Source: Luoshenia tenuis
Lineage (GTDB): Bacteria > Bacillota > Clostridia > Christensenellales > GCA-900066905
NCBI RefSeq assembly: GCF_014384745.1
Contig: NZ_JACRSO010000002.1
Coordinates: forward strand, 62,001-126,000
DNA: 64,000 bases
Direction: 5' to 3'
In this document: piece after piece, positions 52,563 to 60,736 of the stretch
Position numbering within the stretch: the stretch's first letter is position 1
How the letters are laid out: each line of letters starts with the position of its first letter
Position numbers and translations under genes: made by a program
The notes under the pieces: model-generated
Databases searched by the model: none
What the model was told of the DNA's origin: nothing
What the model saw: the letters and a program-made list of their open reading frames with translations, nothing else

Positions 52563-52616
52563 TGCATTAAAATGCAGGTAGGATTATATCATGTTTCATT
52601 ACAAAAAACAAATATC

Positions 52617-53066
52617 CTACTTAAAGGTAAAAAGGACGGCCACCACGACGCCTAAAATCGCGCCCATCAACACCTCAAACCCGGTATGGCCGATCAATTC
52701 TTTCAGCTTGCTGGGCGGGACGACCATGTTGTGCGTCATCATATCCACGATCTCGTTTAACACGCGGGCCTGTTTGCCCGCCGCCTGGCGCACGCCCATG
52801 GCGTCTGTCATCACGATCGCCGCAAACGCCGCCGCCACCACAAAGATAGCCGAATCAAACCCTTCCGAGATGCCGCAGGACACCGCCAGTGCCATCACAA
52901 AGGAGGTATGCGAACTGGGCATGCCGCCGGAGCCGAATAATCTGGCCAGATCCCACTTGCGGTATTTCATAAAATTCGTAAACACTTTGAGGATCTGCGC
53001 CAGTATCCATCCCAGAAAAGTGGGCAGTACCACTGGGTTTCTGAAAAACTCGGTGAAGAAATCCAC
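52617..53066 (-). CDS. Divergent PAP2 family protein (DUF212, YuiD-like)
   Basis: The 149-aa membrane protein has about four helices and the DUF212 features FGSGGMPSSHTSFVMALA and MTDAMGVRQAAGKQARVLN. The SSH element resembles part of the PAP2 phosphatase site, but other PAP2 motifs are lacking, so activity is unproven. It lies between ispA (13 bp) and OLE RNA. A gene of this family often occurs in OLE operons. Confidence 0.88.
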   Translation of the reverse strand: MDFFTEFFRNPVVLPTFLGWILAQILKVFTNFMKYRKWDLARLFGSGGMPSSHTSFVMALAVSCGISEGFDSAIFVVAAAFAAIVMTDAMGVRQAAGKQARVLNEIVDMMTHNMVVPPSKLKELIGHTGFEVLMGAILGVVVAVLFTFK

Positions 53067-53079
53067 TCTATCGTTCCTC

Positions 53080-53964
53080 CTACTGCTCGCGCGTAAGCAA
53101 ACGCATCGTCAATTCTCTTAAAAACCACGCGCGCTCGCCGAAAATTTCCAACGCCTCGACCGCCGCCTGGGAATGCTCCCTGGCCAATTCACGCGCTTTC
53201 TCGCTGCCGTAGAGGGTAACATAGGTCGTCTTTTGGTTGGCCGCGTCGCTACCGGTAGCCTTGCCCAGGGTCTGGGCATCGCCCTCAACATCTAAAAGAT
53301 CGTCTACGATCTGGAATTGCAGCCCAAGACGGTAACCAAATTCGCGCAGCGCTTCCAACTCCTCCGGCGTAGGTGCGGCCAGCTGCAGGCCTGCCAGCAG
53401 CGCGGCGGTGATCAACGCCCCGGTCTTGTGCCGGTGCAGCCAGGTCAGGCTTTGTGCGTCGTCTCCGGTACCAACCAGGTCGACGCATTGCCCGGCGATC
53501 ATCCCCTCGATCCCAGCGCCCCGCGCGATGTGCGCCAGCGCGCATACATGGTTCACCAGATTTTCGGGGAAACGCTGCATATGCGCAGCCATTACTTCAA
53601 AGGCGCTGTTCAGCAGTCCATCGCCCGCTAAAATCGCCATGCCCTCGCCATACACTTTATGGCAGGTCAATTTGCCGCGGCGGTAATCGTCGTTATCCAT
53701 GGCCGGCATATCGTCGTGGATCAGCGAATAGGTGTGGATCATCTCGATGGCGCACGCATACCCCATGGCCTGCGCCCGATCTCCTTGCAAAAGATCGCAT
53801 CCCGCCAAAACCAACATGGGACGCAGGCGCTTGCCGCCGGCCCCAAGGCTGTAATTCATCGCGCTGCGCACCGGTTCGGGCGCGCTTTGATTTTCCATCC
53901 AATGGGAGAGCGCCTCTTTTGCCAGCGCATATAACTGCGCATAGTATGCCTCGTAATTATTCAT
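53080..53964 (-). CDS. ispA: Polyprenyl synthetase (farnesyl/geranylgeranyl diphosphate synthase)
   Basis: The 294-aa enzyme has the first Asp-rich motif SLIHDDMPAMDNDD (near residue 81) and a second near FQIVDDLLDVEGD. It condenses DMAPP with IPP units. ATG 53964 is preferred because GAGG lies 6 nt upstream and it overlaps the xseB stop (ATGAATAA). Together with dxs it gives this operon an isoprenoid theme. Confidence 0.94.
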   Translation of the reverse strand: MNNYEAYYAQLYALAKEALSHWMENQSAPEPVRSAMNYSLGAGGKRLRPMLVLAGCDLLQGDRAQAMGYACAIEMIHTYSLIHDDMPAMDNDDYRRGKLTCHKVYGEGMAILAGDGLLNSAFEVMAAHMQRFPENLVNHVCALAHIARGAGIEGMIAGQCVDLVGTGDDAQSLTWLHRHKTGALITAALLAGLQLAAPTPEELEALREFGYRLGLQFQIVDDLLDVEGDAQTLGKATGSDAANQKTTYVTLYGSEKARELAREHSQAAVEALEIFGERAWFLRELTMRLLTREQ

Positions 53965-54211
53965 TTCCATCCTCGCCAGGCAGGGCATCTTTTAACGTTA
54001 CGCCGCCCAGCTCATCCTCCGTCAACACTTTGAGCTTTTGTTCGGTCTCATCCAGCCATCCCGTGCAGGCCCGCGCCAGGGCGATCCCCTTTTCATACAG
54101 CGCCAGGGATTGCTCCAGCGGCATGCCGCCTTCCTCCATCTGCGCGACCAGCTCCTCCAGCTTTTGGATATTATCTTCAAATGTGGTCTTTTTCTTTGCT
54201 GCCATGGCCAT
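53957..54211 (-). CDS. xseB: Exodeoxyribonuclease VII small subunit
   Basis: The 84-aa protein has the XseB helix pair: TTFEDNIQKLEELVAQMEEG, then PLEQSLALYEKGIAL. XseB subunits wrap the XseA C-terminal helices. ATG 54211 has GGGGGCGAGA upstream and overlaps the end of xseA by 35 bp. Confidence 0.95.
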   Translation of the reverse strand: MAMAAKKKTTFEDNIQKLEELVAQMEEGGMPLEQSLALYEKGIALARACTGWLDETEQKLKVLTEDELGGVTLKDALPGEDGNE

Positions 54212-55439
54212 TCTCGCCCCCAATTTGCTCTTGTCCCTCACGGGTTATTGTAGCATAGCGCGCCCCATCCTGGAAGAGGATCTCTACCTCGCTGCCGACG
54301 GCCGCCTCATGCGCATGCGTCAGCATCCTGCCCGTTTCGGCGTCCCGGGCTAATGTAAAACCACGGGAGAGGATCTGCAATGGGTTCGCCATTTCTAAAC
54401 GCGTAAGGATGCTGGCAAACCGCATCTGCGTTTGCCGCAATTCGTGGCCGATTCCCTCTTGCAGGGCGCGCTTGAGTTGCGCAAGGCGTTCGCGCTTGTG
54501 CTTTAAGCCGTTCTCCGGGCTGACCTTTGCCAAGCGTAGCTCCAGCCACTTAAGCTGTTGACGCATTCCGCCGATCTGCTGAAAAACCGCCCTTTTCATC
54601 CCTTCGCACAGGTAATCAAGGTGCTCCAGCGTTTCCTCCCGCGAGGGGAATACCAATTCTGCGGCTGCAGAAGGCGTTGGCGCACGTAGATCAGCAACAA
54701 AATCCAAAATGGTAAAGTCGATCTCATGCCCTACTGCGGACACGATCGGAATTTTTGAGGCAAAGCACGCCCTTGCCAACATCTCATCGTTAAAGACCCA
54801 CAGATCCTCGGCAGAACCGCCGCCGCGGCCAACGATGATCACATCCACCTTAGGTTCCAGCGCGTTAAACATCCGAATGCCCTTGCGCACGCTGGCCGCC
54901 GCATCTACTCCCTGCACCAATGCCGGATAGAGCACGATCTCAACAGCCGGGCAGCGCCGGGCCGAAATCTGTAAAATATCCTGCAGCGCTGCGCCGGTGG
55001 GCGAAGTGACCACCCCCACCCGCTGCGGATAAGCCGGCAAGGCTTTTTTATTGGACTGATCGAAAAGTCCCTCCGCCTCCAGCTTGAGCTTGAGCGCCTC
55101 AAAAGCCGCATAGCCAGCCCCCTGCCCGTCCAAACGCATGGACTGGGCATAAAATTGGTACCGGCCATCCCGCGGATAGATCGAAACATTGCCGGTCATC
55201 TCCACGCGCATGCCATCGGCAGGCAAAAACTTCAGCTTTTCCACCTGAGAGCGGAACATCACCGCCTGGATCACCGAATCGCTATCCCGCACAGAGAAAT
55301 ACATGTGGCCCGAGCCGTGGATTTTAACGTTCGAGAGCTCGCCGGACAAACGCACGCTTTTCAGCAGCGGATCGCGGCCTAAAAGGTTTTTTACATATTC
55401 ATTCAGTTGGCTGACAGAAAATACCAGCGCGCTAGGCAT
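54177..55439 (-). CDS. xseA: Exodeoxyribonuclease VII large subunit
   Basis: The 420-aa protein starts with an OB fold (SVSQLNEYVKNLLGRDPLL, SGELSNVKIHGSGHMYFSVRD). The catalytic domain follows with GVVTSPTGAALQDI, VGRGGGSAEDLWVFNDE and SAVGHEIDFTILDFVADLRA. It degrades single-stranded DNA. The start ATG 55439 overlaps the folD stop. Confidence 0.96.
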   Translation of the reverse strand: MPSALVFSVSQLNEYVKNLLGRDPLLKSVRLSGELSNVKIHGSGHMYFSVRDSDSVIQAVMFRSQVEKLKFLPADGMRVEMTGNVSIYPRDGRYQFYAQSMRLDGQGAGYAAFEALKLKLEAEGLFDQSNKKALPAYPQRVGVVTSPTGAALQDILQISARRCPAVEIVLYPALVQGVDAAASVRKGIRMFNALEPKVDVIIVGRGGGSAEDLWVFNDEMLARACFASKIPIVSAVGHEIDFTILDFVADLRAPTPSAAAELVFPSREETLEHLDYLCEGMKRAVFQQIGGMRQQLKWLELRLAKVSPENGLKHKRERLAQLKRALQEGIGHELRQTQMRFASILTRLEMANPLQILSRGFTLARDAETGRMLTHAHEAAVGSEVEILFQDGARYATITREGQEQIGGENGHGSKEKDHI

Positions 55440-56286
55440 TGGCTTTAGCCGCCTCCAGGGTATTTTCCAGCAGCATGGCAATCGTCATGGGCCCAACGCC
55501 GCCCGGCACCGGCGTGATGTACCCTGCGACCGGTTCTACCGATTCAAAGTCCACGTCGCCCACGACCTTTTTAGAATCCGGCAGCCGGTTCATCCCAACG
55601 TCGATCACCACGGCGCCGGGTTTGACCATATCCCCGGTGATCAGATTGGCCTTGCCCACGGCCGCAACCAGCACATCCGCTCCGCGGCAGATGTCTTTTA
55701 GATTTTTCGTGCGGGAGTGACAGATCGTTACCGTGGCGTTGCGCTGGAGCAGCAGCATGGAGATGGGTTTGCCCACGATATTGCTGCGGCCTACGACGAC
55801 AGCGTTCTTTCCCTCCAAATCGATCTCATACTCTTCTAACAGGCGCATGATTCCCTTAGGCGTGCAGGCCACCAGCGCCTTTTCGCCGATGAACAGCTTG
55901 CCGGCATTTACCACATGGAACCCATCCACATCTTTTGCCGGATCGATGGTGCGCAGCACGGAAAGTTCGTCGATCCCCTTGGGCAGCGGCAGCTGTACCA
56001 AGATGCCGTGGACCTTATCGTCCCGGTTGAGCTTTTCGATCAGTGCCAGTAGCTCCTCCTGTGTGGTCTGTGCCGGCATCCGAATCACGTCGGAGGTCAT
56101 TCCCGCTTCGTTGCAACCCCGCTCTTTATTGCGCACATAAATCTGTGATGCCGGGTCCTCTCCTACCAAAATCACCGTCAGCCCCGGCACATAACCGTAC
56201 TCTGCTTTAAATGCCGCAACCCGCTCTTTGAGCTGTCCCCTGATTTTAGCCGACAGGCCCTTGCCATCCATACGTACTGCGCTCAT
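55432..56286 (-). CDS. folD: Methylenetetrahydrofolate dehydrogenase/cyclohydrolase FolD
   Basis: The 284-aa enzyme interconverts methylene-, methenyl- and formyl-tetrahydrofolate with NADP. Motifs are YVRNKERGCNEAG, QLPLPKGI, KDVDGFHVVNAGKL, VVGRSNIVGKP and PGGVGPMTIAMLL. ATG 56286 follows AAAGGAG; the upstream extension of 29 codons has no support. Confidence 0.96.
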   Translation of the reverse strand: MSAVRMDGKGLSAKIRGQLKERVAAFKAEYGYVPGLTVILVGEDPASQIYVRNKERGCNEAGMTSDVIRMPAQTTQEELLALIEKLNRDDKVHGILVQLPLPKGIDELSVLRTIDPAKDVDGFHVVNAGKLFIGEKALVACTPKGIMRLLEEYEIDLEGKNAVVVGRSNIVGKPISMLLLQRNATVTICHSRTKNLKDICRGADVLVAAVGKANLITGDMVKPGAVVIDVGMNRLPDSKKVVGDVDFESVEPVAGYITPVPGGVGPMTIAMLLENTLEAAKANA

Positions 56287-56302
56287 TATTTCCACTCCTT
56301 TA

Positions 56303-57283
56303 TCATAAGTCCTGCGCGCGCCCGGCCAACGCCACACCCATGGCATTATCGCTGGAAAACTCGGGCTTCGCAAAATAGATTTTTATTTTCTGACGATGCT
56401 TTTTCAGCCGTTTGGGCAGCTGTTCGCGCACCCATCCGCTGGCAGCAACGCCGCCGAAGATCAGAATCTGACGGATACCTGTGCGCTGTGCAGCACAGAC
56501 GATCATCTTTTCCAGCGTGCGCGCCACGCAGGAAAGTGTCATGGCCGCAATCTGCTGGGCGGGCAGGTCGCCTGCCTGTATTGCGCGCAAAGCTGCCGCC
56601 TCTCCGCCGGAAAAGTGGCAGTCCATTCCGCTGACCGAAGCCGGAATACGTGGATCATCTCCGCCAAATTCCAACGCCAGCCTGTCCATCTCCGGCCCGG
56701 CGGGGAATCGCAGCCCCAGCGCCACGCCGATACGGTCTACAAACTGCCCGGCGTGCAGGTCCTGCGTAGCGCCTAATATCTCGCAACGAATGCTGCCAGC
56801 CTGCCTCTTCGCCAAAAGGATCTCCGTCGTACCGCCTGAAAGGTGGAACGCTAAAAACGCCTCTGTTTCCGGCATATTGCCCGACCAGGCCGCCGCGCGC
56901 AGATGCCCCTCCTGATGCGAGGTCTCAAAAAACGGTACGTTCAGCGCCTGGGAAAGCGCGCGCCCAAATCCCGCCCCAACCGTAAAAACCGGCATATAAG
57001 ATCCCTCCACATTTCGCGGGCGCGCGGAGGCGCACACCGCGGCGATATCCCGGGGCGAAAGCCCCGTTTTGGCGTAGAGATTCTCGATGAGGGTAGGCAG
57101 ATTCTGAACATGAAAAAAAACGGCCTGGCTTTGCTGGAGCCCCCTAGAGCCGGAGGGCACCTGCAAAATTTGCCGCTGTTGTGCTGCGATATTCAAGTTT
57201 TGATCGATGACGGCAACCGAGGTCGTATAGGCGCTGGTATCAAGGCCCAGATAAAACCTCGCCCCGTCTTTTGGGCCAAGCAT
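56303..57283 (-). CDS. Kae1/TsaD-like domain protein (TsaD paralogue)
   Basis: The 326-aa protein has the ASKHA fold of the Kae1/TsaD family: LGLDTSAYTTSVAVID, the metal-binding segment SHQEGHLRA, LSGGTTEILL and FSSDNAMGVALAG. It is more divergent than the universal TsaD that makes t6A in tRNA, and Clostridia often carry such a second copy between nusB and folD. Its function is not known; a separate TsaD gene is expected elsewhere in the genome. Confidence 0.82.
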   Translation of the reverse strand: MLGPKDGARFYLGLDTSAYTTSVAVIDQNLNIAAQQRQILQVPSGSRGLQQSQAVFFHVQNLPTLIENLYAKTGLSPRDIAAVCASARPRNVEGSYMPVFTVGAGFGRALSQALNVPFFETSHQEGHLRAAAWSGNMPETEAFLAFHLSGGTTEILLAKRQAGSIRCEILGATQDLHAGQFVDRIGVALGLRFPAGPEMDRLALEFGGDDPRIPASVSGMDCHFSGGEAAALRAIQAGDLPAQQIAAMTLSCVARTLEKMIVCAAQRTGIRQILIFGGVAASGWVREQLPKRLKKHRQKIKIYFAKPEFSSDNAMGVALAGRAQDL

Positions 57284-57284
57284 C

Positions 57285-57683
57285 TTACGCGCCGCGCTCC
57301 CCTACGAAATTAGACAAAACCCCGTTGACGAAGGGGCCGGATTCCTGCCCGCCATAGGCCTTGGCCAGTTCGATCGCTTCGTTGATCGCCACGCTCTCGG
57401 GGATATCGCTGTACATTAATTCGAAAAGGGCGCTGCGCAGGATGCAAAGATCCATCCGCGCGATCCGCTCCAACGTCCACCCTTTCAAATACCGCTTGAT
57501 GGTTTCGTCCAGCTCTGCTGCGTGGGCCTCAACCCCTGTCACCAGCAGGTCGGTAAACGCCCGATCCTGCTGGGCCAGCTCAACGCCCATGGTCTCCAGC
57601 ACAGCGCCGTCATCGCTGTTGCTGCCCTGCAGGCGCGCGTACATCAAGCGAACCGCCGCATCTCGTGCAGTTTTACGGCTCAT
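57285..57683 (-). CDS. nusB: Transcription antitermination factor NusB
   Basis: The 132-aa helical protein has SRKTARDAAVRLMYA and the end motif SVAINEAIELAKAYG plus FVNGVLSNF. NusB with NusE binds boxA RNA during rRNA transcription. The gene lies 1 bp from the Kae1-like gene and 5 bp after DUF2273. Confidence 0.95.
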   Translation of the reverse strand: MSRKTARDAAVRLMYARLQGSNSDDGAVLETMGVELAQQDRAFTDLLVTGVEAHAAELDETIKRYLKGWTLERIARMDLCILRSALFELMYSDIPESVAINEAIELAKAYGGQESGPFVNGVLSNFVGERGA

Positions 57684-57688
57684 GTGAA

Positions 57689-57928
57689 CTAATCATCCTT
57701 CCGCTTGCCAAATTTAAATAGATGAAAGAGGCCGTCCAAAAGGTTGGATACCTCCGCATTCCGATCTCCCCGGGAACCGATGAACCAGCCCACCGCCACA
57801 AAGGCGGCCAGCACCAAAAAGCGCCACAGGCCGATACAAAGGATAATGATGCCTAAGATCAGCCCGATCAGCGCGCCGGTTACCCGCCCGCGCCGCGTCG
57901 CGATAAAGGCATCCCACAATTCTTTCAT
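57689..57928 (-). CDS. DUF2273 small membrane protein
   Basis: The 79-aa protein has two adjacent membrane helices (residues about 16-32 and 36-50) with GRVTGALIGLILGI and a basic tail KFGKRKDD. DUF2273 proteins occur with amaP and asp23 as part of the envelope-stress cluster in Firmicutes; no activity is known. Confidence 0.85.
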   Translation of the reverse strand: MKELWDAFIATRRGRVTGALIGLILGIIILCIGLWRFLVLAAFVAVGWFIGSRGDRNAEVSNLLDGLFHLFKFGKRKDD

Positions 57929-57941
57929 AAGCGCCTCCTAC

Positions 57942-58490
57942 TTATACCGGCGCGAGGCTTTTGTTGCTGGGGGTCTCCACTAACAGGCGGATCTCCCGCA
58001 CTGGCACGCCGGCCTGCTGCTCAATCGCCTCTTTAATGCCGCCCTGCAGCTGGGTAGAAATAGCGGGAATGTCGATATCCGGCTTAAAGGAGACCTGGAT
58101 GCGCATGGCGATCCCCCCCTCCTGCAAAGCGGTATGGGGTTTCATCTCCCGCACTTCCACCATGCTGGTGGCGTACTTGGTAGCGATAGCTTCAATAGCC
58201 TGTAAGGAGATCAGGATCGCGCCATCATCGCTTTTTTTGATGAGTGCGTGCCGCTCCCGCGGCGCCTTGGGCACGGAAAAGATCACCTTAAAGCATAAAA
58301 CGATCCATACCAAGGCGATCACTGTGATCAAGATCTGCCAGAGCAGGGAAAGCTCGACCTCTAAAAGCATATAACCTAGAACCGGAAAAGAGAACAGGTT
58401 CCAGGCAAAGCCCAGGGCCACCGCGCCAACTCCGATGCAAAACAGCATCAGCACGGTCATCACCACGCGATCAAAAACGCGTAACTTCAT
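57942..58490 (-). CDS. amaP: Alkaline shock membrane anchor protein AmaP
   Basis: The 182-aa protein has two N-terminal membrane helices (about 9-32 and 47-72) and a C-terminal Asp23-like domain (SLQAIEAIATKYATSMVEVR, VRIQVSFKPD-type strand). AmaP anchors Asp23 under the membrane in Staphylococcus. It follows asp23 after a hairpin terminator. Confidence 0.9.
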   Translation of the reverse strand: MKLRVFDRVVMTVLMLFCIGVGAVALGFAWNLFSFPVLGYMLLEVELSLLWQILITVIALVWIVLCFKVIFSVPKAPRERHALIKKSDDGAILISLQAIEAIATKYATSMVEVREMKPHTALQEGGIAMRIQVSFKPDIDIPAISTQLQGGIKEAIEQQAGVPVREIRLLVETPSNKSLAPV

Positions 58491-58531
58491 GGCTTGTCCA
58501 CCTCGTTATTTAATCTTTTGAATGGGAAAAA

Positions 58532-58570
58532 ACAAATAAACCCTCCGATTATGAAACCAGAGGGTTTTCT
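58532..58570 (-). terminator. Partial terminator between asp23 and amaP
   Basis: An 8-bp stem AAACCCTC/GAGGGTTT with a 14-nt loop is followed by TTTATTTGTTTTTT on the minus strand. It sits inside the cluster, so read-through would set amaP below asp23. Confidence 0.7.
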
Positions 58571-58574
58571 CTGT

Positions 58575-58985
58575 TTACTTCACGCGGTTGACGATTTCTG
58601 GTTCCTTGGTTTCTTTTTCGATGTAAACGCCCTGGATATTGATGTTGCACTCCACGACGCGCAGCCCTGTCATCGATTCCACCGCTTTTTTGACATTCTC
58701 CTGCACCGCTACGGAAACATCCCGCAGGTTGAACCCAAAATCAATCACGATGGACAGATCGATGGCCGCTTCCTCATTGCCGACCTCGACTTTGACCCCC
58801 TTGGTCAGGTTCTTTCTGCCCAATAGCTCGGCGATTCCACCGACAACTCCGCCGCTCATCCCCGCAACGCCCGATACCTCGGTCGCAGCCAGGCCGGCGA
58901 TTATTGCGATAACGTCATCAGCATAAGAAATGGTTCCCCCGTCCACCTGATTTGCGGGAATCACCTGATTTTCATTGCTCACCAA
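58575..58985 (-). CDS. asp23: Asp23/Gls24 family envelope stress protein
   Basis: The 136-aa protein is of the Asp23 family: ISYADDVIAIIAGLAATEVSGVAG at the start, an acidic strand AAIDLSIVIDFG, and NVKKAVESMTGL. It is an abundant membrane-associated protein induced by alkaline or envelope stress. The start is TTG 58985 or GTG 58982, both behind GGAGG. Confidence 0.93.
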   Translation of the reverse strand: MVSNENQVIPANQVDGGTISYADDVIAIIAGLAATEVSGVAGMSGGVVGGIAELLGRKNLTKGVKVEVGNEEAAIDLSIVIDFGFNLRDVSVAVQENVKKAVESMTGLRVVECNINIQGVYIEKETKEPEIVNRVK

Positions 58986-59027
58986 CTACGGCGCCTCCAA
59001 TCTTGTGTTGTAATTACTATAGTGCCT

Positions 59028-59056
59028 ATTATAGCAAACCCGATTGCTTTTTACAA
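59028..59056 (-). promoter_or_regulatory. Sigma-A promoter of asp23
   Basis: On the minus strand TTGTAA (59051-59056) lies 17 nt from a perfect TATAAT (59028-59033), so asp23 need not depend on the spoIIIA operon. Confidence 0.6.
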
Positions 59057-59066
59057 ATGATTCCCC

Positions 59067-59618
59067 TTATTTTGCCGGGATAATCTTAATATTTTCGGGT
59101 TTCTGACTGGATTCGCGCTGAACGACCTCGACGATCTGCGCCACCTGCGCGCTGGTCAACCCATCTTGTTTGACGATGACGTTGGCGGATTCATCGTGCA
59201 GGGAGACCACGGTCTGCTCAAATCCCTTGGCCTGGAGCAGCCCTTCGATGGTGACTTCTTTTTCCATATTGGAAACGATGCCCATCTTTTGCTCCTGTGC
59301 GCTCTTCAATGTAGCCTGGTCGGTCTGGTCGTCGTTGATGATCTGATCCAGATGTTCGATCTCGGTCTTGCGGACGGTCTCGCGCTCGGCCTTGTATTCG
59401 GCGATCTTAAATCCAACGGCCTGGGCGGCGGCTTCCTGCGTGTCCTCATTTTCCTCTCCCTGGGCGGTATCCGTGGATGTGACCGCACTGGGCGTGGCCT
59501 GCGGCAGCGAGGCGCTTTGGTCATCGGGCTGGTTAAATTGATAATTGATGTAGCTGGTAATGACCAGCAGCACTACCAGGCTGGTTACGACGATGGTCTT
59601 GCGGTTGATTTTGGACAT
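59067..59618 (-). CDS. spoIIIAH: Stage III sporulation protein AH
   Basis: The 183-aa protein has an N-terminal membrane helix (KTIVVTSLVVLLVITSYINY), a charged helical linker, and a C-terminal YscJ-like domain. It is the mother-cell half of the SpoIIQ-SpoIIIAH channel into the forespore. ATG 59618 follows AGGAGGGG. It is somewhat shorter than the Bacillus protein (218 aa) because of the linker. Confidence 0.93.
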   Translation of the reverse strand: MSKINRKTIVVTSLVVLLVITSYINYQFNQPDDQSASLPQATPSAVTSTDTAQGEENEDTQEAAAQAVGFKIAEYKAERETVRKTEIEHLDQIINDDQTDQATLKSAQEQKMGIVSNMEKEVTIEGLLQAKGFEQTVVSLHDESANVIVKQDGLTSAQVAQIVEVVQRESSQKPENIKIIPAK

Positions 59619-59716
59619 AATTTTCTTCCCCTCCTGTGTAAACAAAGATATAATTTTTTATTCCAACCGCCCTGGGCCGGATCATTTCTAACAGGCCTTA
59701 AGGCGGGTTTCTTTCT

Positions 59717-60250
59717 TTAGGGCATCTCGGGCGTTCTTTCAAATACCTGAACCTGATCTGCCGGGAGATTCAACGCTATGCGCACAGCGTCCAACACTTT
59801 TGCCTTGACCCCCAGGTCTCCCGCCCCTTCGGCGACGACCAGCACCCCTTGCACCTTGGGGTAAGCGTTCTCCTCCTGTCCAAGGCCTGTCGCAGTTTCC
59901 ACGATTGGGCCGGATTCAAAGGTGATCATCACATTTACATCCCCCACGCCGACGATCTGCGAAAGAATCTGCGCGAGCTTTTTTTCCAGTGTCCCCGAGT
60001 ACTCCGTAAGTTCCTCCTGCGCGCCGCTCTCCAGCAGGTTGCTGGGCAGGGGTTGCTCATCCGGTGCTTTATCCCATAGCGTAGAAGCGTAAATGAGCAG
60101 AATCGCCAGAATGATGACGCCAAGGATAATGAATTCCACGTTTTTTTTATTCTTGATCCGGCCAACGGCGCGCTTTAACAGCTGTCCGTAGTCAATGGCG
60201 GGCCGTTTTGCGGGTTCCGGCTCCGGGGCCGGCGCAACTTGTCTGAGCAT
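59717..60250 (-). CDS. spoIIIAG: Stage III sporulation protein AG
   Basis: The 177-aa protein has one membrane helix (residues about 38-56) and a ring-forming domain (IVGVGDVNVMITFESG, KVQGVLVVAEGAGD). It assembles a large ring in the feeding channel. The 98-bp gap to spoIIIAH holds an imperfect hairpin (GGCC/GGCC pairing, about 59666-59708) without a T tract. Confidence 0.93.
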   Translation of the reverse strand: MLRQVAPAPEPEPAKRPAIDYGQLLKRAVGRIKNKKNVEFIILGVIILAILLIYASTLWDKAPDEQPLPSNLLESGAQEELTEYSGTLEKKLAQILSQIVGVGDVNVMITFESGPIVETATGLGQEENAYPKVQGVLVVAEGAGDLGVKAKVLDAVRIALNLPADQVQVFERTPEMP

Positions 60251-60267
60251 GGCGTCTTAAACTCCTT

Positions 60268-60720
60268 TTATTCTATGGTGATGGCGTCTTCTGGTATGTT
60301 ATATATTCCGGCCAAGGTCTCTTTTATGCCTGCCTGTCCGAAACTGTCCCCTATAATTTGTGCCGCGCCCTGCAAACGGAGGGTTATACCGGTGACATCG
60401 GCGCCGTTACAGTGCACCTCTATTTCTCCATCTTCAAAATCCGGATAGGCGCCGAGTATTTGCCGGACCTGCGCCGCGTAGGCTTCGGCATAATCCTGCC
60501 TCTGCGCTGGCTGCGCACTGGTCTGCACCGCTACCAGTTCGCTAAAGGGGAGGCTGACCAGCGACAGGCTGCCCTGTACCAGTATGGCTACGATCAAAAC
60601 GCCGCTGGCAAAGCGGACCAGCGGTTTGATCTTCCCCTCCGGCGCCACCGCCTCCACGATGGCTGCCAGCATCGCTGCGACCAGAATATCCCTCAGCCAT
60701 CCGCCAAGCCAAGCCTGCAT
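60268..60720 (-). CDS. spoIIIAF: Stage III sporulation protein AF
   Basis: The 150-aa protein has two N-terminal membrane helices (WLRDILVAAMLAAIVEAVAP; LVRFASGVLIVAILVQ) and a small soluble domain, as in SpoIIIAF. It lies 17 bp from its neighbours on both sides in the operon. Confidence 0.9.
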   Translation of the reverse strand: MQAWLGGWLRDILVAAMLAAIVEAVAPEGKIKPLVRFASGVLIVAILVQGSLSLVSLPFSELVAVQTSAQPAQRQDYAEAYAAQVRQILGAYPDFEDGEIEVHCNGADVTGITLRLQGAAQIIGDSFGQAGIKETLAGIYNIPEDAITIE

Positions 60721-60736
60721 CCGCTTTCCCTCCTTA

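Noticed and set aside
52198..52581. 127-aa open frame on the + strand inside the OLE region
   Set aside because: The peptide has no recognisable features, lies opposite to the operon and overlaps the structured RNA.
53454..54353. 299-aa open frame on the + strand
   Set aside because: It is antisense to ispA, xseB and xseA and is rich in Arg, Ser and Pro as expected for a shadow frame.
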